From IMG/VR virus record IMGVR_UViG_3300037294_000266, positions 202,647-266,646 of that record: DNA of 64,000 nucleotides; one strand, given 5' to 3'. The notes under the pieces were generated by a model. That model did not search any database. It was given only the letters and a program-made list of their open reading frames with translations, and had not been told where the DNA came from. This document shows, piece by piece, positions 1 to 9,933 of the stretch; the first letter of the stretch is position 1, and each line of letters begins with the position of its first letter. Origin of the DNA: a virus. The position numbers and the translations under genes were made by a program.

Positions 1-1
1 A

Positions 2-3000
2 GACGAGGTTGCCAGTTTAGCAGGAATGCGCAAAGCATTGATGTTTGCTTTGCCTTCTGGCTATGGCCTCGCTGCAGACACTATCGAAGATGTGAGTTCC
101 GATGTACGATCACTATACGATAAGATCACTGGGGAGCAACCAGATCTTATTCGCGGTGGTAAAAGCTTTGGCCGAAAGGCTATGGCGACCATCGGCAATC
201 GTGCATTACCTAAGAAGTTAGCCGATCGTCTTAACAACGCATTTGAGAAAGATGACGACTATAAAGTCAAGTCGAGTGCGGATTATAAACGTGAGCAGGA
301 AGAGAGCGATCTCGCCGGCCTAGCTGAAATCTTCAAAGCTAAAGGCTCCGTTGATGAAGAACGGGCAAAACAAGATAGTGTAAACCGCCTCGAAGACCGT
401 GCATTAGAACAGGTTCGTTTCAAGACCAACGTTCAAGCCCTGACCTCTATCAACAAGAGCATGGCACGTCTTGTTGGTTATCAGGACAAGGTTACAGCAC
501 GTTATCAGCAGAAGATGTTGGAACTGACGTATCGGCATTATGCCACGACGCGTCAGATGAACGACATGATGACGGAGAGCATGTCGAAACATTCTCAGAT
601 CCTTGAGAAGATCCGACATAACACCGCGCTACCGGAAGCCGTTAAGATCCGTGGCAGTGAGATGTTCAAACAGATGGCTCATCAACGTCTGATGGGTTCT
701 GGTCTCAATACCGTTTCTAACTTCACACAGAACTATGGCAAGCAAGTCATTGGCAATGTGTCAGGTATGATTCAGGGCATTATAGACCCTCTGCGTGATG
801 CATCACAAGCCACCGACATGGAAGGCATTGACCGTGTCAACCTAGGCGGTCAAGCAGTAGGCTCGGCTATCGGATCCGGGATCCGGGATTATGCCGCTAT
901 CCACGCAGCGCCGTTCCTCGCTAGAAATAAAACCATTGCTCGTGGTGGTGAGAAACTTCGTAATGCATTCACCGGTCTTCCTCAGCGGGTGAATGAATAC
1001 GCACAGTCTGAAACAGAAGGGACTGGGTTCCGTTCTACCATGACGCAGATGTTCAAGCAGTTCTTGCCGAAGTATCAGCAGGACAACTCTACTGGCGTTA
1101 AAGCAGTCAGTAAGCTTGATGAAATTGCAACCTTTGATAGCATCGCTCGACGTTCACTGATTGAGATCATTCCAGGCTACCTCTCTGAGATTGCACACTG
1201 GTCTAAGATTGCAGTCACTGGCGAGAAGAATGCTGAGAAGCAGGTCTACAACGTTACTCGAGGCGGGTTTACTTCCGAGAAGGAAAACCTCAGTGACGTA
1301 GGTCGTCAAATCTTTACTCGTTCTGAACGTGAATCGCTGCGCAGTGCTGCTGAAGACTTCCTCAAGGAGATTGGTGGCGACACCATGTCCGGAAGAGCCC
1401 AGCGTGCCTTAAAGCAGAAGATCCTCGACGAACTCGCAAACGGTCTCGACCTGGTTCCTTCACGTCTAATCAAACGTGAGCAATATGTTAATGTTCCTGA
1501 ACCGGTTGTTGATGAGATTGTATCGCTGATTGGCGACACATTCAATATCGATGAAGACGGTCGATCAATGGATGACAGCACGGGCGCTAAAGAACGTTTC
1601 AACGGTATCCGTGAGAAGTTCCTCAACATGAGCAGTATGATCCCGGCTATCGGCGATCGTATTCGTATCTTTAGCGATGTTCTCGGTTTGGATTCGATGC
1701 GTAAACTCGGCTACGTCGAGCGCAATGCTAAATCCCGCCAGGACAACATCAATACAAACCGGGCATGGAGCGATATTCTCGATGAGGATGACGAAGACAG
1801 CGCTAAGCGAGATGAGGAAGGTCGGAAGGATGCTTCTGATAAGTCTACTCGGGCTGGGCGTCGTGGTAATAAGCGCGGCAAAGGTGATGGTGATCTTACC
1901 CGTCGTGCTGATCGAGCTGACCATATGGCTAGTAACCGGGTGGCGGAAACAAGCCGACTCGGAGGACTCGAAAAATACCTAGGTGACAAGAGTACACTCA
2001 TCACATTGGTACGCGAGTCTCGCGACTTCCATTCCGAAACAGTTGAGCTTCTTAAACAACTTACCAATTGCAGTTGCGATGGAGTGGGTGGTTCGAAGTC
2101 TGACATGGATTGGAAGAGCGCTAGCAAAGAAAGTCTTGTTAATCGTTTTGCCGGTGCCACCGAAGCCATTAATAAGCACGCCAAGAAATCCAGTGACAAA
2201 CTCGGTCAGTTTAAAGCAACGGCTCAGGACATCTGGATACAAGGTGACGATCATCCTGCGCTAGAAGAATGGCGGATGAAAGCTGGTCAGTACCGTGATA
2301 AAACTACCGGTGCTACTATCAAGAAGTGGGACGACATCAAAGGCGATGTGGTCGATGTCCGCAACAAGACAGTGGCACGCTATAACGACTTGATGGAAAA
2401 TGCTGTCGTTGTAAACGGTAAAGGTAACGTCGTCAAGAAGGCCAGTGAGTTATTCACTCGCTTCAAGATGTCTCAAGCTGGTGCTGCAACTCAAGCGGCC
2501 GCTACTCACGTCAGTGCTAAAGGGGCGGAACTGTCAAGCTTTGCCAGTAAGGAAGGCCGTAAGTTCAAGCCACGTGTCAAGAAGATGATGAAGTTCTTTA
2601 CCGGTGAGAAAGCTGGTGCTGACATTTCGTCTGAACTGACAGGCAACCATGAAGATGACATGCTGACCATTGCACTCAGGTCGGCGCAGCTTCAATACCA
2701 GACGCTCAAGGAAGTCACTCAGGAGAAAGTCCGTAAGGGTTCTTACAAGGACCTCTGGGCTCGCCGTAAAGAAATCGGTCAGGATGCCAAAGATAAAGTC
2801 GCAGGTAAGTTTGACAATATCAAAGGCCTCTTTGGTAAAGGCGGTGCTTTGGCCGGACTGCTTGGTGGGGCGGGCGGTGAAGAAGATGGCGAAGAAGGTG
2901 GTGGGATCATGGATTCCATCGGAGACTTCATTGGCGGTGGGCGTGACGGTAAAGACGGTCGCAGTGGACGAGGTGGCAGAACAGCACGGCGTCGTGCAGG

Positions 3001-6000
3001 ACGTACTGGGAAGCTAGGCAAGATTGCTAACTGGGGTGGTCGCCAACTTGACAAGATGGGCAAATTCGGTAAGGCTGTTAAGTTCGGGGCTAAAGCAACC
3101 AAAGGACTTGGTCAAGCTGCTTGGTGGTTAACCAAAAACACTGCTAAGTTAGGGTGGGGCGCTGCTAAGTTTGGCGGACGTATCCTGGGCAGTCAAGCGC
3201 TACGTACAGGTGCCATGTTCGCTGGGCGAATGGCTCTGGGTGCTCTAATGGGTGCTGCCGGTCTAGTGAGCGCTCCAGTACTGGCAGGCATTGCCGTAGT
3301 AGGTGGTGTGATTGCAGTTGGGTCGATCATCTACAACATGTCTAAGGATGAACTACCTCCACTGACTCGCTTACGGATGGCGCAGTACGGTATCAAGCCA
3401 GCGGCGGACTCTGAAAAGGTCAAACAACTCCTGGCGCTTGAGAAACTCTTTGCTCAAGGAACATCTGTCGATTCAGAGAACAAGGCTAAGTTGGATACTA
3501 ACTCCATCCCTCTTAACAAAATAGCCGAGATCTTTAAGATCGATATGGAAGTACCCATGGAAGAGAACGATGCCATGCGGCGGCTGTCGGAATACCTGAA
3601 AGGGCGGTTCTCGGCAGTGTTCTTGGCTCACGTGTCTAATTACTACGCTCTCACTAAGTCGCTCGATCTTGCAGCGGTGGACAGTAAGGTAACGGGTAAA
3701 GCCGCGTTAGAGTTCTTGGGCAAAGTAGCCATGAAGGATCAGACTGTCGTATTCGATGCGATGATCAGTCCGTTTGACGATGATGATTTGGACATGGACT
3801 CTGGCGACGTCGAGGATATTTACGACGAAGCTAAAGAACTTATCGAAGAAGCTATCGAGAAGGGTGGAGATACCGACTCTGCTGCTGAGAAACATGCAGA
3901 CGCAGTCAAGAAAGGTATCGTTGCAGGTACTTCCGTAGCTGTAGGGACGGGCGTAGCAGCGACAACCGCTAGTGCGGCTAAGAAGGCCGAGTTGGCCAGT
4001 AGTGGTAAGAACTTCACGGGTGGCGGTAAAGCTACTGCTGAAGGTGTTAGCGGGGCTGTTAAGGCATCTGCTATACTTGTAGGCGGTGCTGCTGGTGCAA
4101 CCGTGATGGTAGCTGCTGCTGCTAACATGCAAGCGCGTTCTACAGAGCTCGACGATGGCAAGTCTATCCGGTACCGTGCATACGGTCTAACGGATATGTC
4201 AGAGTCTAAAATCGGTCACTTGTCTCAGTTGGAAGGCTTTTGCTATCCGTTGGTTACGTACAGTGCCGAAGGACAAGCTAATCTCAAGGACGAAGCTCTT
4301 GCGTATGCTGAGGCTGAGAAGATCTTTTCTCCAGTGGGTGAGGAAGCTGAAAACGTATACGTCTGGTTCCACCGTCGTTTTCTACCGGTGTTCCTGACGT
4401 ACTGTACCGAAGTGAGAGCGCGTGCTAATATCGACGCTGCCGATGCTTCGAAACGGATGAAGCCATCTGACTTCCTTGAAGTTCTTCGTGCTACTGTACG
4501 GGCTCATGACAGCGCCGGCATTCCTGTCTGGGACATCGACAATTCGCCATGGAACGGCTACTACATGAACGACGAACCAGAGTCTGTCAACGATGCTCTG
4601 TATTCACTGTCACTTAAAATTAAGGATAAGACCGTAACCGAATCGACCGTTGCTAACAAAGGACGTACTCGAGGACCTGACGGAGAATACACGGACGAAG
4701 ATCCTAACCAAACCAACAAACCTGCTTCGGCGAGTAATTCATCGTCTGGTGCAAGTGGTGGCAGTGGGAATGAAAGTGGCAAGAAGGATGAACCAGGGAT
4801 CCTGGGTAATCTTTGGAATGGGTTCAAGTCTGCAATTGGGATTGAGAGTAAAACTCCTCAATCCCCATCGACCCAAACCGGAGGAGGAGGCGCTACAGGT
4901 CCTACTTCTATCTCAGGAGGCCTTCCTGTAAACCATCCAGGTGGTGGATCAGGCGGCAGTATCAATGACATCCCACAACCTACAGGTACGGATTGGCAGA
5001 GCAACGCTGCTACCATCATGGCAGCGGCCAATATGGTCGGTGTAGATCCTTCACTAGCAGCCAGTATCGCCGGTGTAGAATCTGGTTACAATCCGACTGC
5101 CAGACCTTGGTCGAAGAAAGAACAGCGGTATCTTTCATCAGCAGCAGGTTACTTCCAAGTCATTAATGACACCTGGAAAGAACTGATGGGTAAGTATGGT
5201 TCTAAGTACGGCATCGATCCTAACGCAACCCAGATGGATCCTCGCGCCAATGCTCTTTTAGGATTGGAATATATCCGAGAGAATACTGAAGCTATTGGAG
5301 GAGTCGTCAAACGTGGTGTGACGGACACCGATGTTTACCTAGGGCACTTCCTTGGGACAGGTGGGGCCAAGCGTTTCCTTGCAGCGCCGCAGGGCGATCC
5401 GGCCATCAATCATGTCGGTGCAGATCAAGCCAGTGCCAACAAAGCTATCTTCTACGATCGCGGTGGTCGTCCACGAACTGTGGCTGCTGTGTGGTCTGAC
5501 TTTGATGCCAAATTGAAGAAACACCGCCAGCCCGATGCCCCTCAAATTGCAGCAACTGCACGAGGGGCTCCGTTACCAGTAGAAGCAGTGAGTACTGAGA
5601 CACCCGCAGCCGTAGCAGCCGCCATACCAAGCGATACACCCTCGCTGGTTAAAGGCACTGATACTGCAAGCACCACAAGTGCAAATACTGTGGCAGAAGC
5701 CTCCGCTCCTTCAGTTGATCAGAATCTGGCTACTAAAGCAGACGAACGTCAGGTGAATAACTCCACTGCCACGCTTGCAGTGTCGGCTCGGATTGCAGAG
5801 GCTCAAAGTTCTAATCAGGCTAAGGCTTCGGCCGATACCTACGGCGGGATGGATAAGGGGATGAGTCAGCTACTTGGTGTGAACGAGGCTCAACTCGAGC
5901 AGCTTATCACACTGGTTACGTTGATGCGCGATGGTAACGTTACACTGCCGAATGCTTCGGGACCCGCTACTAATCTAGTGGCGTCTACCAAGACTACGCA

Positions 6001-6064
6001 GAACCCGTCCATCAATACCGCCCAACCCGCTAAAAAGAGCACCGTCTCAGTGGCTCGCGCGTAA
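2..6064 (+). CDS. Giant virion protein with lytic transglycosylase domain (5'-partial)
   Basis: A protein of more than 2,000 residues. The frame is open to the left edge: the codons before the ATG at 26 read DEVASLAG without a stop, and there is no ribosome binding site, so the gene probably starts outside the window. The N-terminal third is charged and helical. A Gly/Arg/Lys-rich stretch near 2860-3010 is followed by hydrophobic segments (about 3220-3330 and 4060-4130). A Gly/Ser/Pro linker (about 4730-4990) leads to an SLT-type transglycosylase domain at about 5010-5400. Its catalytic Glu is probably the codon at 5078-5080 in GVESGYNP, followed by the typical AAGYFQV segment. A long Ala/Thr/Ser-rich tail ends the protein. 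Domain order and size fit a tape-measure or tail-tip protein that cuts peptidoglycan during DNA entry, as in phiKZ gp181. The exact virion location is inferred. Confidence 0.8.
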   Translation, partial: DEVASLAGMRKALMFALPSGYGLAADTIEDVSSDVRSLYDKITGEQPDLIRGGKSFGRKAMATIGNRALPKKLADRLNNAFEKDDDYKVKSSADYKREQEESDLAGLAEIFKAKGSVDEERAKQDSVNRLEDRALEQVRFKTNVQALTSINKSMARLVGYQDKVTARYQQKMLELTYRHYATTRQMNDMMTESMSKHSQILEKIRHNTALPEAVKIRGSEMFKQMAHQRLMGSGLNTVSNFTQNYGKQVIGNVSGMIQGIIDPLRDASQATDMEGIDRVNLGGQAVGSAIGSGIRDYAAIHAAPFLARNKTIARGGEKLRNAFTGLPQRVNEYAQSETEGTGFRSTMTQMFKQFLPKYQQDNSTGVKAVSKLDEIATFDSIARRSLIEIIPGYLSEIAHWSKIAVTGEKNAEKQVYNVTRGGFTSEKENLSDVGRQIFTRSERESLRSAAEDFLKEIGGDTMSGRAQRALKQKILDELANGLDLVPSRLIKREQYVNVPEPVVDEIVSLIGDTFNIDEDGRSMDDSTGAKERFNGIREKFLNMSSMIPAIGDRIRIFSDVLGLDSMRKLGYVERNAKSRQDNINTNRAWSDILDEDDEDSAKRDEEGRKDASDKSTRAGRRGNKRGKGDGDLTRRADRADHMASNRVAETSRLGGLEKYLGDKSTLITLVRESRDFHSETVELLKQLTNCSCDGVGGSKSDMDWKSASKESLVNRFAGATEAINKHAKKSSDKLGQFKATAQDIWIQGDDHPALEEWRMKAGQYRDKTTGATIKKWDDIKGDVVDVRNKTVARYNDLMENAVVVNGKGNVVKKASELFTRFKMSQAGAATQAAATHVSAKGAELSSFASKEGRKFKPRVKKMMKFFTGEKAGADISSELTGNHEDDMLTIALRSAQLQYQTLKEVTQEKVRKGSYKDLWARRKEIGQDAKDKVAGKFDNIKGLFGKGGALAGLLGGAGGEEDGEEGGGIMDSIGDFIGGGRDGKDGRSGRGGRTARRRAGRTGKLGKIANWGGRQLDKMGKFGKAVKFGAKATKGLGQAAWWLTKNTAKLGWGAAKFGGRILGSQALRTGAMFAGRMALGALMGAAGLVSAPVLAGIAVVGGVIAVGSIIYNMSKDELPPLTRLRMAQYGIKPAADSEKVKQLLALEKLFAQGTSVDSENKAKLDTNSIPLNKIAEIFKIDMEVPMEENDAMRRLSEYLKGRFSAVFLAHVSNYYALTKSLDLAAVDSKVTGKAALEFLGKVAMKDQTVVFDAMISPFDDDDLDMDSGDVEDIYDEAKELIEEAIEKGGDTDSAAEKHADAVKKGIVAGTSVAVGTGVAATTASAAKKAELASSGKNFTGGGKATAEGVSGAVKASAILVGGAAGATVMVAAAANMQARSTELDDGKSIRYRAYGLTDMSESKIGHLSQLEGFCYPLVTYSAEGQANLKDEALAYAEAEKIFSPVGEEAENVYVWFHRRFLPVFLTYCTEVRARANIDAADASKRMKPSDFLEVLRATVRAHDSAGIPVWDIDNSPWNGYYMNDEPESVNDALYSLSLKIKDKTVTESTVANKGRTRGPDGEYTDEDPNQTNKPASASNSSSGASGGSGNESGKKDEPGILGNLWNGFKSAIGIESKTPQSPSTQTGGGGATGPTSISGGLPVNHPGGGSGGSINDIPQPTGTDWQSNAATIMAAANMVGVDPSLAASIAGVESGYNPTARPWSKKEQRYLSSAAGYFQVINDTWKELMGKYGSKYGIDPNATQMDPRANALLGLEYIRENTEAIGGVVKRGVTDTDVYLGHFLGTGGAKRFLAAPQGDPAINHVGADQASANKAIFYDRGGRPRTVAAVWSDFDAKLKKHRQPDAPQIAATARGAPLPVEAVSTETPAAVAAAIPSDTPSLVKGTDTASTTSANTVAEASAPSVDQNLATKADERQVNNSTATLAVSARIAEAQSSNQAKASADTYGGMDKGMSQLLGVNEAQLEQLITLVTLMRDGNVTLPNASGPATNLVASTKTTQNPSINTAQPAKKSTVSVARA

Positions 6065-6069
6065 CTCAT

Positions 6070-6102
6070 AGGTGAGAGGGGCGACCCTCTCACCTTTATT
6101 TT
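6070..6102 (+). terminator. Hairpin terminator after the transglycosylase gene
   Basis: An 11-bp perfect stem (AGGTGAGAGGG / CCCTCTCACCT) with loop GCGA starts six bases after the stop codon and is followed by TTATTTTCTT. The T-rich tail makes this one of the few hairpins here that look like a standard intrinsic terminator on the plus strand. Confidence 0.7.
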
Positions 6103-6117
6103 CTTCAGAGGTTAGGT

Positions 6118-8223
6118 ATGGACAACATTCTGGATGATACCTGGGTAAAGTCAGCGTTCTGGCTACCTACTGATCAGGTCGACGGTGGGAACAGTGCTAT
6201 CGTCAACCGTATCTATTCGACATCAATGCAGAAAGCTACTGACACAACACTCGGTGGTAATTTCGTAATCAATCCGCTTCCACAGTTCACTCGTTATGCC
6301 GACCTGAAACACAACATTTTCAGTAACGCCAATGGTCGAGGCAACACCACGTTAATTCCTAATGTGTCACGCTCTAATAAAACATCGAGCTCGTCATCTA
6401 ATGGCATGGGCCGTGTGTATTCTGAGAAGTACGACGACAACATGCAGGTGGTCCATTTCAGAATGGGGTTCCCGCAGTTCAACAGTCTTACTTCGTTCTA
6501 TGCGAACTACTATTCGATCCCTGCCGCTTCAATGGCACGGTCTGGCCGAGCCCCAGGGTTCTTCTATACCTTGGGGTACGCGGTAGGTTCGGTTGCAACC
6601 ATTCCAGCCATGCCATTCATCTTTGCTGGCAAGGTAATGAAGTTCTTCCTCCGTCGTCCGGCGAGTAAGTATTATTACCTCAAACACAGCATGCTTCCAT
6701 ACTGGAGCGCTGTGTCATCCATGACCAACGGCATTGCCGCTACTATGGGCATCATGCCACGTCCTCTGTATGAAGGTAACAAAGCGCTATACGAGAAAGA
6801 CACAGGCCTTGAAGACGGCGATATCGCCGGCTACCATAAACTGATCCCAAGCATCTATCGTAAGAACGGCGGTATCGACGTTTTTGCTGTGGCGCAGCGC
6901 GGACAGTTGCTGGTTAACATGCGCCGTGAACTCTTGAGCGAACAGTTAGACAAACAAACTACTCGTGAGGGTGTTCGTGAGACGTTCAAGAAGATCATGT
7001 ACGGCGACGACATGTCCAATGTCTACGCAGCTGCCACCAAAGCGTCTTCTACGTATGAAGACTACATGGAAGCTTGGCGCGGTAGTGAGTTACTAGGTAA
7101 GGTAGCCACGAAGGTCGATGCGGATACAGGCGAGATCACCATTGATGAAGGAGAGAGCGTCGGCCTTGAACAGGTAGGTCGTGTCGATGATGGGTTCTTC
7201 AATCGTCTTGGTGAAGCGTTTAAGTCTGAGCGACGCATGGGTTCTGACTTCTTGTCATTACGTGTAGATTTCACAGGCACTCAGACCGAGTCGTTTAACA
7301 ACTCGGCCAAAGAACCTTCCATTAGCGGACAGATCAACAGCATTTCAGCCTCGGCTCGTGAAACTCGATTCAGTATGTTTGATGGCAATATCGATGGAGC
7401 GGGAATCATTGGCGGGGCATTGGGGGCGTTCAAGGATCTAGCGAGCGGATTAGGTGAAGGATTCGGCGTGCAAGGACTTGCTCAGTTGGCTGGTAATGCC
7501 TTCGTCGATATCCCTAAGGTGTGGGATAGTTCTAGCTGTGACTTTAACAAGCTCACGTTGAACATCCCACTACGATCTCCATATGGAGATCCGTTGTCAC
7601 GGCTGCAGAACCTTATATTCCCAATGTGTTGTCTGTTTGCAATGTCAGTACCACTGGCAACAGGTAAGCAGTCTCACACCGCGCCATTCCTGATCGAGTA
7701 CTTCGCTCAAGGCCGAGCTCACTCGCGGCTGGCCATGGTTGAAAGCTTGACCATGACGCGGGGGGTTGGTGATATCGGTTGGAACAATACCGGTGGGTTC
7801 TTGGGAGTTGATGTTCAGTTAGGTCTACTTGATCTTACTAACGCTATCAACATGCCGATTAATCCTTCCATGGAATTGTCAGAACGTGTAATCCAAGCTG
7901 CTGGCTATGGTACAGGCGCTGCGATCTCTTGGTTCGGTGGCGGTAATGCTGGTTCTGGTGGAGAATCTGGCGCTGCGGTGGCCAGTGCTCTTCTCGGCTC
8001 CACTTACGATGATGACAACAACTATTCAGACTACCTGGCTATCTTAGCAGGAACGCCTCTAGAAGCTGAGATAAATGCGCTTCGTAAATGGGCAGTTCGA
8101 CTAGCAAGGCAACAGGCTGCATTCGATGATGCTCATTCTCCTGAGCGCATGGCAATGTGGGCAGGAGAGACGCTCGTTGGCGAAGTTGCCAAAGCGTTCT
8201 CCATGGCTACAGATCGACAATGA
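6118..8223 (+). CDS. Putative virion structural protein (701 aa)
   Basis: Start chosen at ATG 6118, preceded by AGAGG. No family is recognised. The protein has a hydrophobic, aromatic-rich stretch at about residues 145-225 (GFFYTLGYAVGSVATIPAMP and onward) and a Gly/Ala-rich area at about 420-470. The C-terminal part has further Gly-rich segments, including WFGGGNAGSGG. Size, position directly after the transglycosylase protein and the terminator on each side suggest a virion protein, perhaps of the tail or of an injected complex. This is inferred from context only. Confidence 0.55.
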   Translation: MDNILDDTWVKSAFWLPTDQVDGGNSAIVNRIYSTSMQKATDTTLGGNFVINPLPQFTRYADLKHNIFSNANGRGNTTLIPNVSRSNKTSSSSSNGMGRVYSEKYDDNMQVVHFRMGFPQFNSLTSFYANYYSIPAASMARSGRAPGFFYTLGYAVGSVATIPAMPFIFAGKVMKFFLRRPASKYYYLKHSMLPYWSAVSSMTNGIAATMGIMPRPLYEGNKALYEKDTGLEDGDIAGYHKLIPSIYRKNGGIDVFAVAQRGQLLVNMRRELLSEQLDKQTTREGVRETFKKIMYGDDMSNVYAAATKASSTYEDYMEAWRGSELLGKVATKVDADTGEITIDEGESVGLEQVGRVDDGFFNRLGEAFKSERRMGSDFLSLRVDFTGTQTESFNNSAKEPSISGQINSISASARETRFSMFDGNIDGAGIIGGALGAFKDLASGLGEGFGVQGLAQLAGNAFVDIPKVWDSSSCDFNKLTLNIPLRSPYGDPLSRLQNLIFPMCCLFAMSVPLATGKQSHTAPFLIEYFAQGRAHSRLAMVESLTMTRGVGDIGWNNTGGFLGVDVQLGLLDLTNAINMPINPSMELSERVIQAAGYGTGAAISWFGGGNAGSGGESGAAVASALLGSTYDDDNNYSDYLAILAGTPLEAEINALRKWAVRLARQQAAFDDAHSPERMAMWAGETLVGEVAKAFSMATDRQ

Positions 8224-8228
8224 CACGG

Positions 8229-8260
8229 CATACAGGGAGGGCGTTTGCCCTCCCTGTATG
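8229..8260. terminator. 14-bp hairpin between convergent genes
   Basis: Perfect stem CATACAGGGAGGGC / GCCCTCCCTGTATG with loop GTTT, lying between the ends of two converging genes. There is no U-tract on either side. It has the CATA...TATG flanks seen in several other intergenic hairpins of this window. Confidence 0.65.
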
Positions 8261-8263
8261 TTG

Positions 8264-9265
8264 TTATGCCACACTCACCATCAAAGGATATTGCTCACGT
8301 GTAATCTCTGCAATGGTTGCTTCTGGATAATGTCGGGCAAGTTGTACAGCATGACCTATTTCGTCATCAAGTTCCAGTAGTCGTTTGACATCGTCAGACA
8401 TCGTAGCGATGTACTTCATGTCGATAATGTCTGTACCATTCTGATCGTAGAGATACCACCGAGGGTCGAGTTCCTTCATTTTGCCAATGAGTTCCACGGA
8501 AGTATCTTCCATAGACTGACCTAGGTTACCAGGCAGTTTGAACCTTGACAAGAACGTAGGTATAAAATCAGGTTGACAGGCCATGATTTCATCTTTAGGT
8601 AGGTTATCGAACAGATGATTAAGCGATGTCATCTCACCAGCGTATGCTACTGTAGGTGTAATGAACCGAAGTGCCTGCTGATAAACTTCCACGTCAACGA
8701 AATCACGTACGATTCCAATGTATTCGCCAACGCCTTCTTCTACAGCAGTAGCTAACGTCCCAGCCCAAACCGCTGCTTCATAACCAATGTTGACGTACTC
8801 GGTTATATCAACATACTCGGTCAGCGAACCAATCAATCCAGTGAGTTCACTGTACGCCATGATATTGGTCGGGTCACCGTATTGGATCTGATACGCGACA
8901 TCACCAGCAGTGGTCTGTACTTTGGTGATGAACTCGGGACTTAGATCTAAGAACCCACCGGCTTTGTTAAGGATAGATTCGCTAGCAGACTTTAAGATAC
9001 CGGCCCCCGAACTACCGAACATCCCCATACCAGCTTCCAACAATTGACGCCCTGTTGCACCCGAACTCTTCAGGTTCATAATGGCAGCAACACTTCGAGC
9101 GATGTTATTTGCACCACCGCCACGATCAATTAATTTCTCACCCATGCCTTTAGCAGCATCGAAAAGTTTATTAATCGGTTTAGTATCGGTTATCTCATAC
9201 GCATCAGCAGATGTGAGTTCCTCAGACGCGTCTGTTTTGAAAAGTGGGGAGGCGATTAAGCTCAT
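8264..9265 (-). CDS. Hypothetical protein (333 aa)
   Basis: Start chosen at ATG 9265 (MSLIASPLF), preceded on the minus strand by CTGGAG six bases upstream. A longer reading from 9325 would run through a terminator hairpin and has no ribosome binding site. The N-terminal half is Gly/Ala-rich and partly hydrophobic (GATGRQLLEAGMGMFGSSGA), and the rest is acidic and helical. No family is recognised. The amphipathic, Gly-rich segments could suit a virion or membrane-associated protein, but nothing decides this. Confidence 0.55.
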   Translation of the reverse strand: MSLIASPLFKTDASEELTSADAYEITDTKPINKLFDAAKGMGEKLIDRGGGANNIARSVAAIMNLKSSGATGRQLLEAGMGMFGSSGAGILKSASESILNKAGGFLDLSPEFITKVQTTAGDVAYQIQYGDPTNIMAYSELTGLIGSLTEYVDITEYVNIGYEAAVWAGTLATAVEEGVGEYIGIVRDFVDVEVYQQALRFITPTVAYAGEMTSLNHLFDNLPKDEIMACQPDFIPTFLSRFKLPGNLGQSMEDTSVELIGKMKELDPRWYLYDQNGTDIIDMKYIATMSDDVKRLLELDDEIGHAVQLARHYPEATIAEITREQYPLMVSVA

Positions 9266-9304
9266 GTTGCACTCCAGACAAAGAAAAAAAGAAAGGAGAT
9301 GGAA

Positions 9305-9326
9305 GATGGGGGCCGGAGCCCCCATC
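9305..9326 (-). terminator. Intrinsic terminator, minus strand
   Basis: Nine-bp GC-rich stem GATGGGGGC / GCCCCCATC with a four-base loop. On the minus strand it is followed by a T-rich run (TTTCTTTTTTTCTTTG), giving a conventional intrinsic terminator after the NADAR-like gene and before the 333-aa gene. Confidence 0.65.
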
Positions 9327-9328
9327 TA

Positions 9329-9898
9329 TCACTTCGGTGCTTGATCGGTTTGACGATTCATCAAACCATCTGGACTGTTCAGATGAAACTCGATTTCATC
9401 GAGAATCTCTTTACGGATCACATTCAGATCGCCAGTGTTGATCAGCGCTGTACGTAACAACTGCCAGAAATCCAACTGCCACTGATGGTGAGTCAGGGGT
9501 TGGACACGGTCGCTGTATACGTAGTAGTGTGCCAGAGGCAGATCGTTTTCTTTTAACTGCTTTTGCAGTGTAGGATTCCGATCCAGCTTTTCCAACATGC
9601 CCAACTTAAACATCTTGTTGAACAGAGGATAGAGCTTACTTGGCATTTTCTTACCAAGTTCGCGGGCGCGCAGACCTTTGATGATTCGAAACGAATCATC
9701 AGCAAAGCCGGTCTTCATGTAATACCACAGTCCTTCCAAAGTACGGAAGTGGCCGAAGTACGGGTGTTCAATATTACAGTCGCTCAAATTACTCAAGCCA
9801 CGACCGAGGACAGTTGCCCCTCGGGTATAAACGTTGACATGACTCACTCCATCTTCCGACGGAATGAATTCTGATTTGGCTCGGGTGTCGGTAGACAT
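9329..9898 (-). CDS. NADAR/YbiA-like protein (189 aa)
   Basis: The central segment matches the pattern of the NADAR (YbiA, DUF1768) superfamily: RGLSNLSDC, then an aromatic stretch with a conserved Glu (RTLEGLWYYMKTG), then GLRARELGKKM where family members have an AKxxG motif, then an RNPTLQKQL segment and a Trp-rich helix near the C-terminus. NADAR enzymes cleave N-glycosidic bonds in riboflavin intermediates or in ADP-ribosylated substrates; some remove ADP-ribose from guanine in DarT-type systems. A phage copy could serve NAD or ADP-ribose metabolism or counter host defence, which is inference. The assignment rests on motif pattern only. Confidence 0.5.
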   Translation of the reverse strand: MSTDTRAKSEFIPSEDGVSHVNVYTRGATVLGRGLSNLSDCNIEHPYFGHFRTLEGLWYYMKTGFADDSFRIIKGLRARELGKKMPSKLYPLFNKMFKLGMLEKLDRNPTLQKQLKENDLPLAHYYVYSDRVQPLTHHQWQLDFWQLLRTALINTGDLNVIRKEILDEIEFHLNSPDGLMNRQTDQAPK

Positions 9899-9933
9899 GG
9901 CGGTTTCCCATTAGTTGTCTGACGGCGGGACGA

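Noticed and set aside
1711-2199. 162-aa minus-strand frame inside the transglycosylase gene
   Set aside because: Ser/Leu/Arg-rich shadow of the long plus-strand gene; no start signals.
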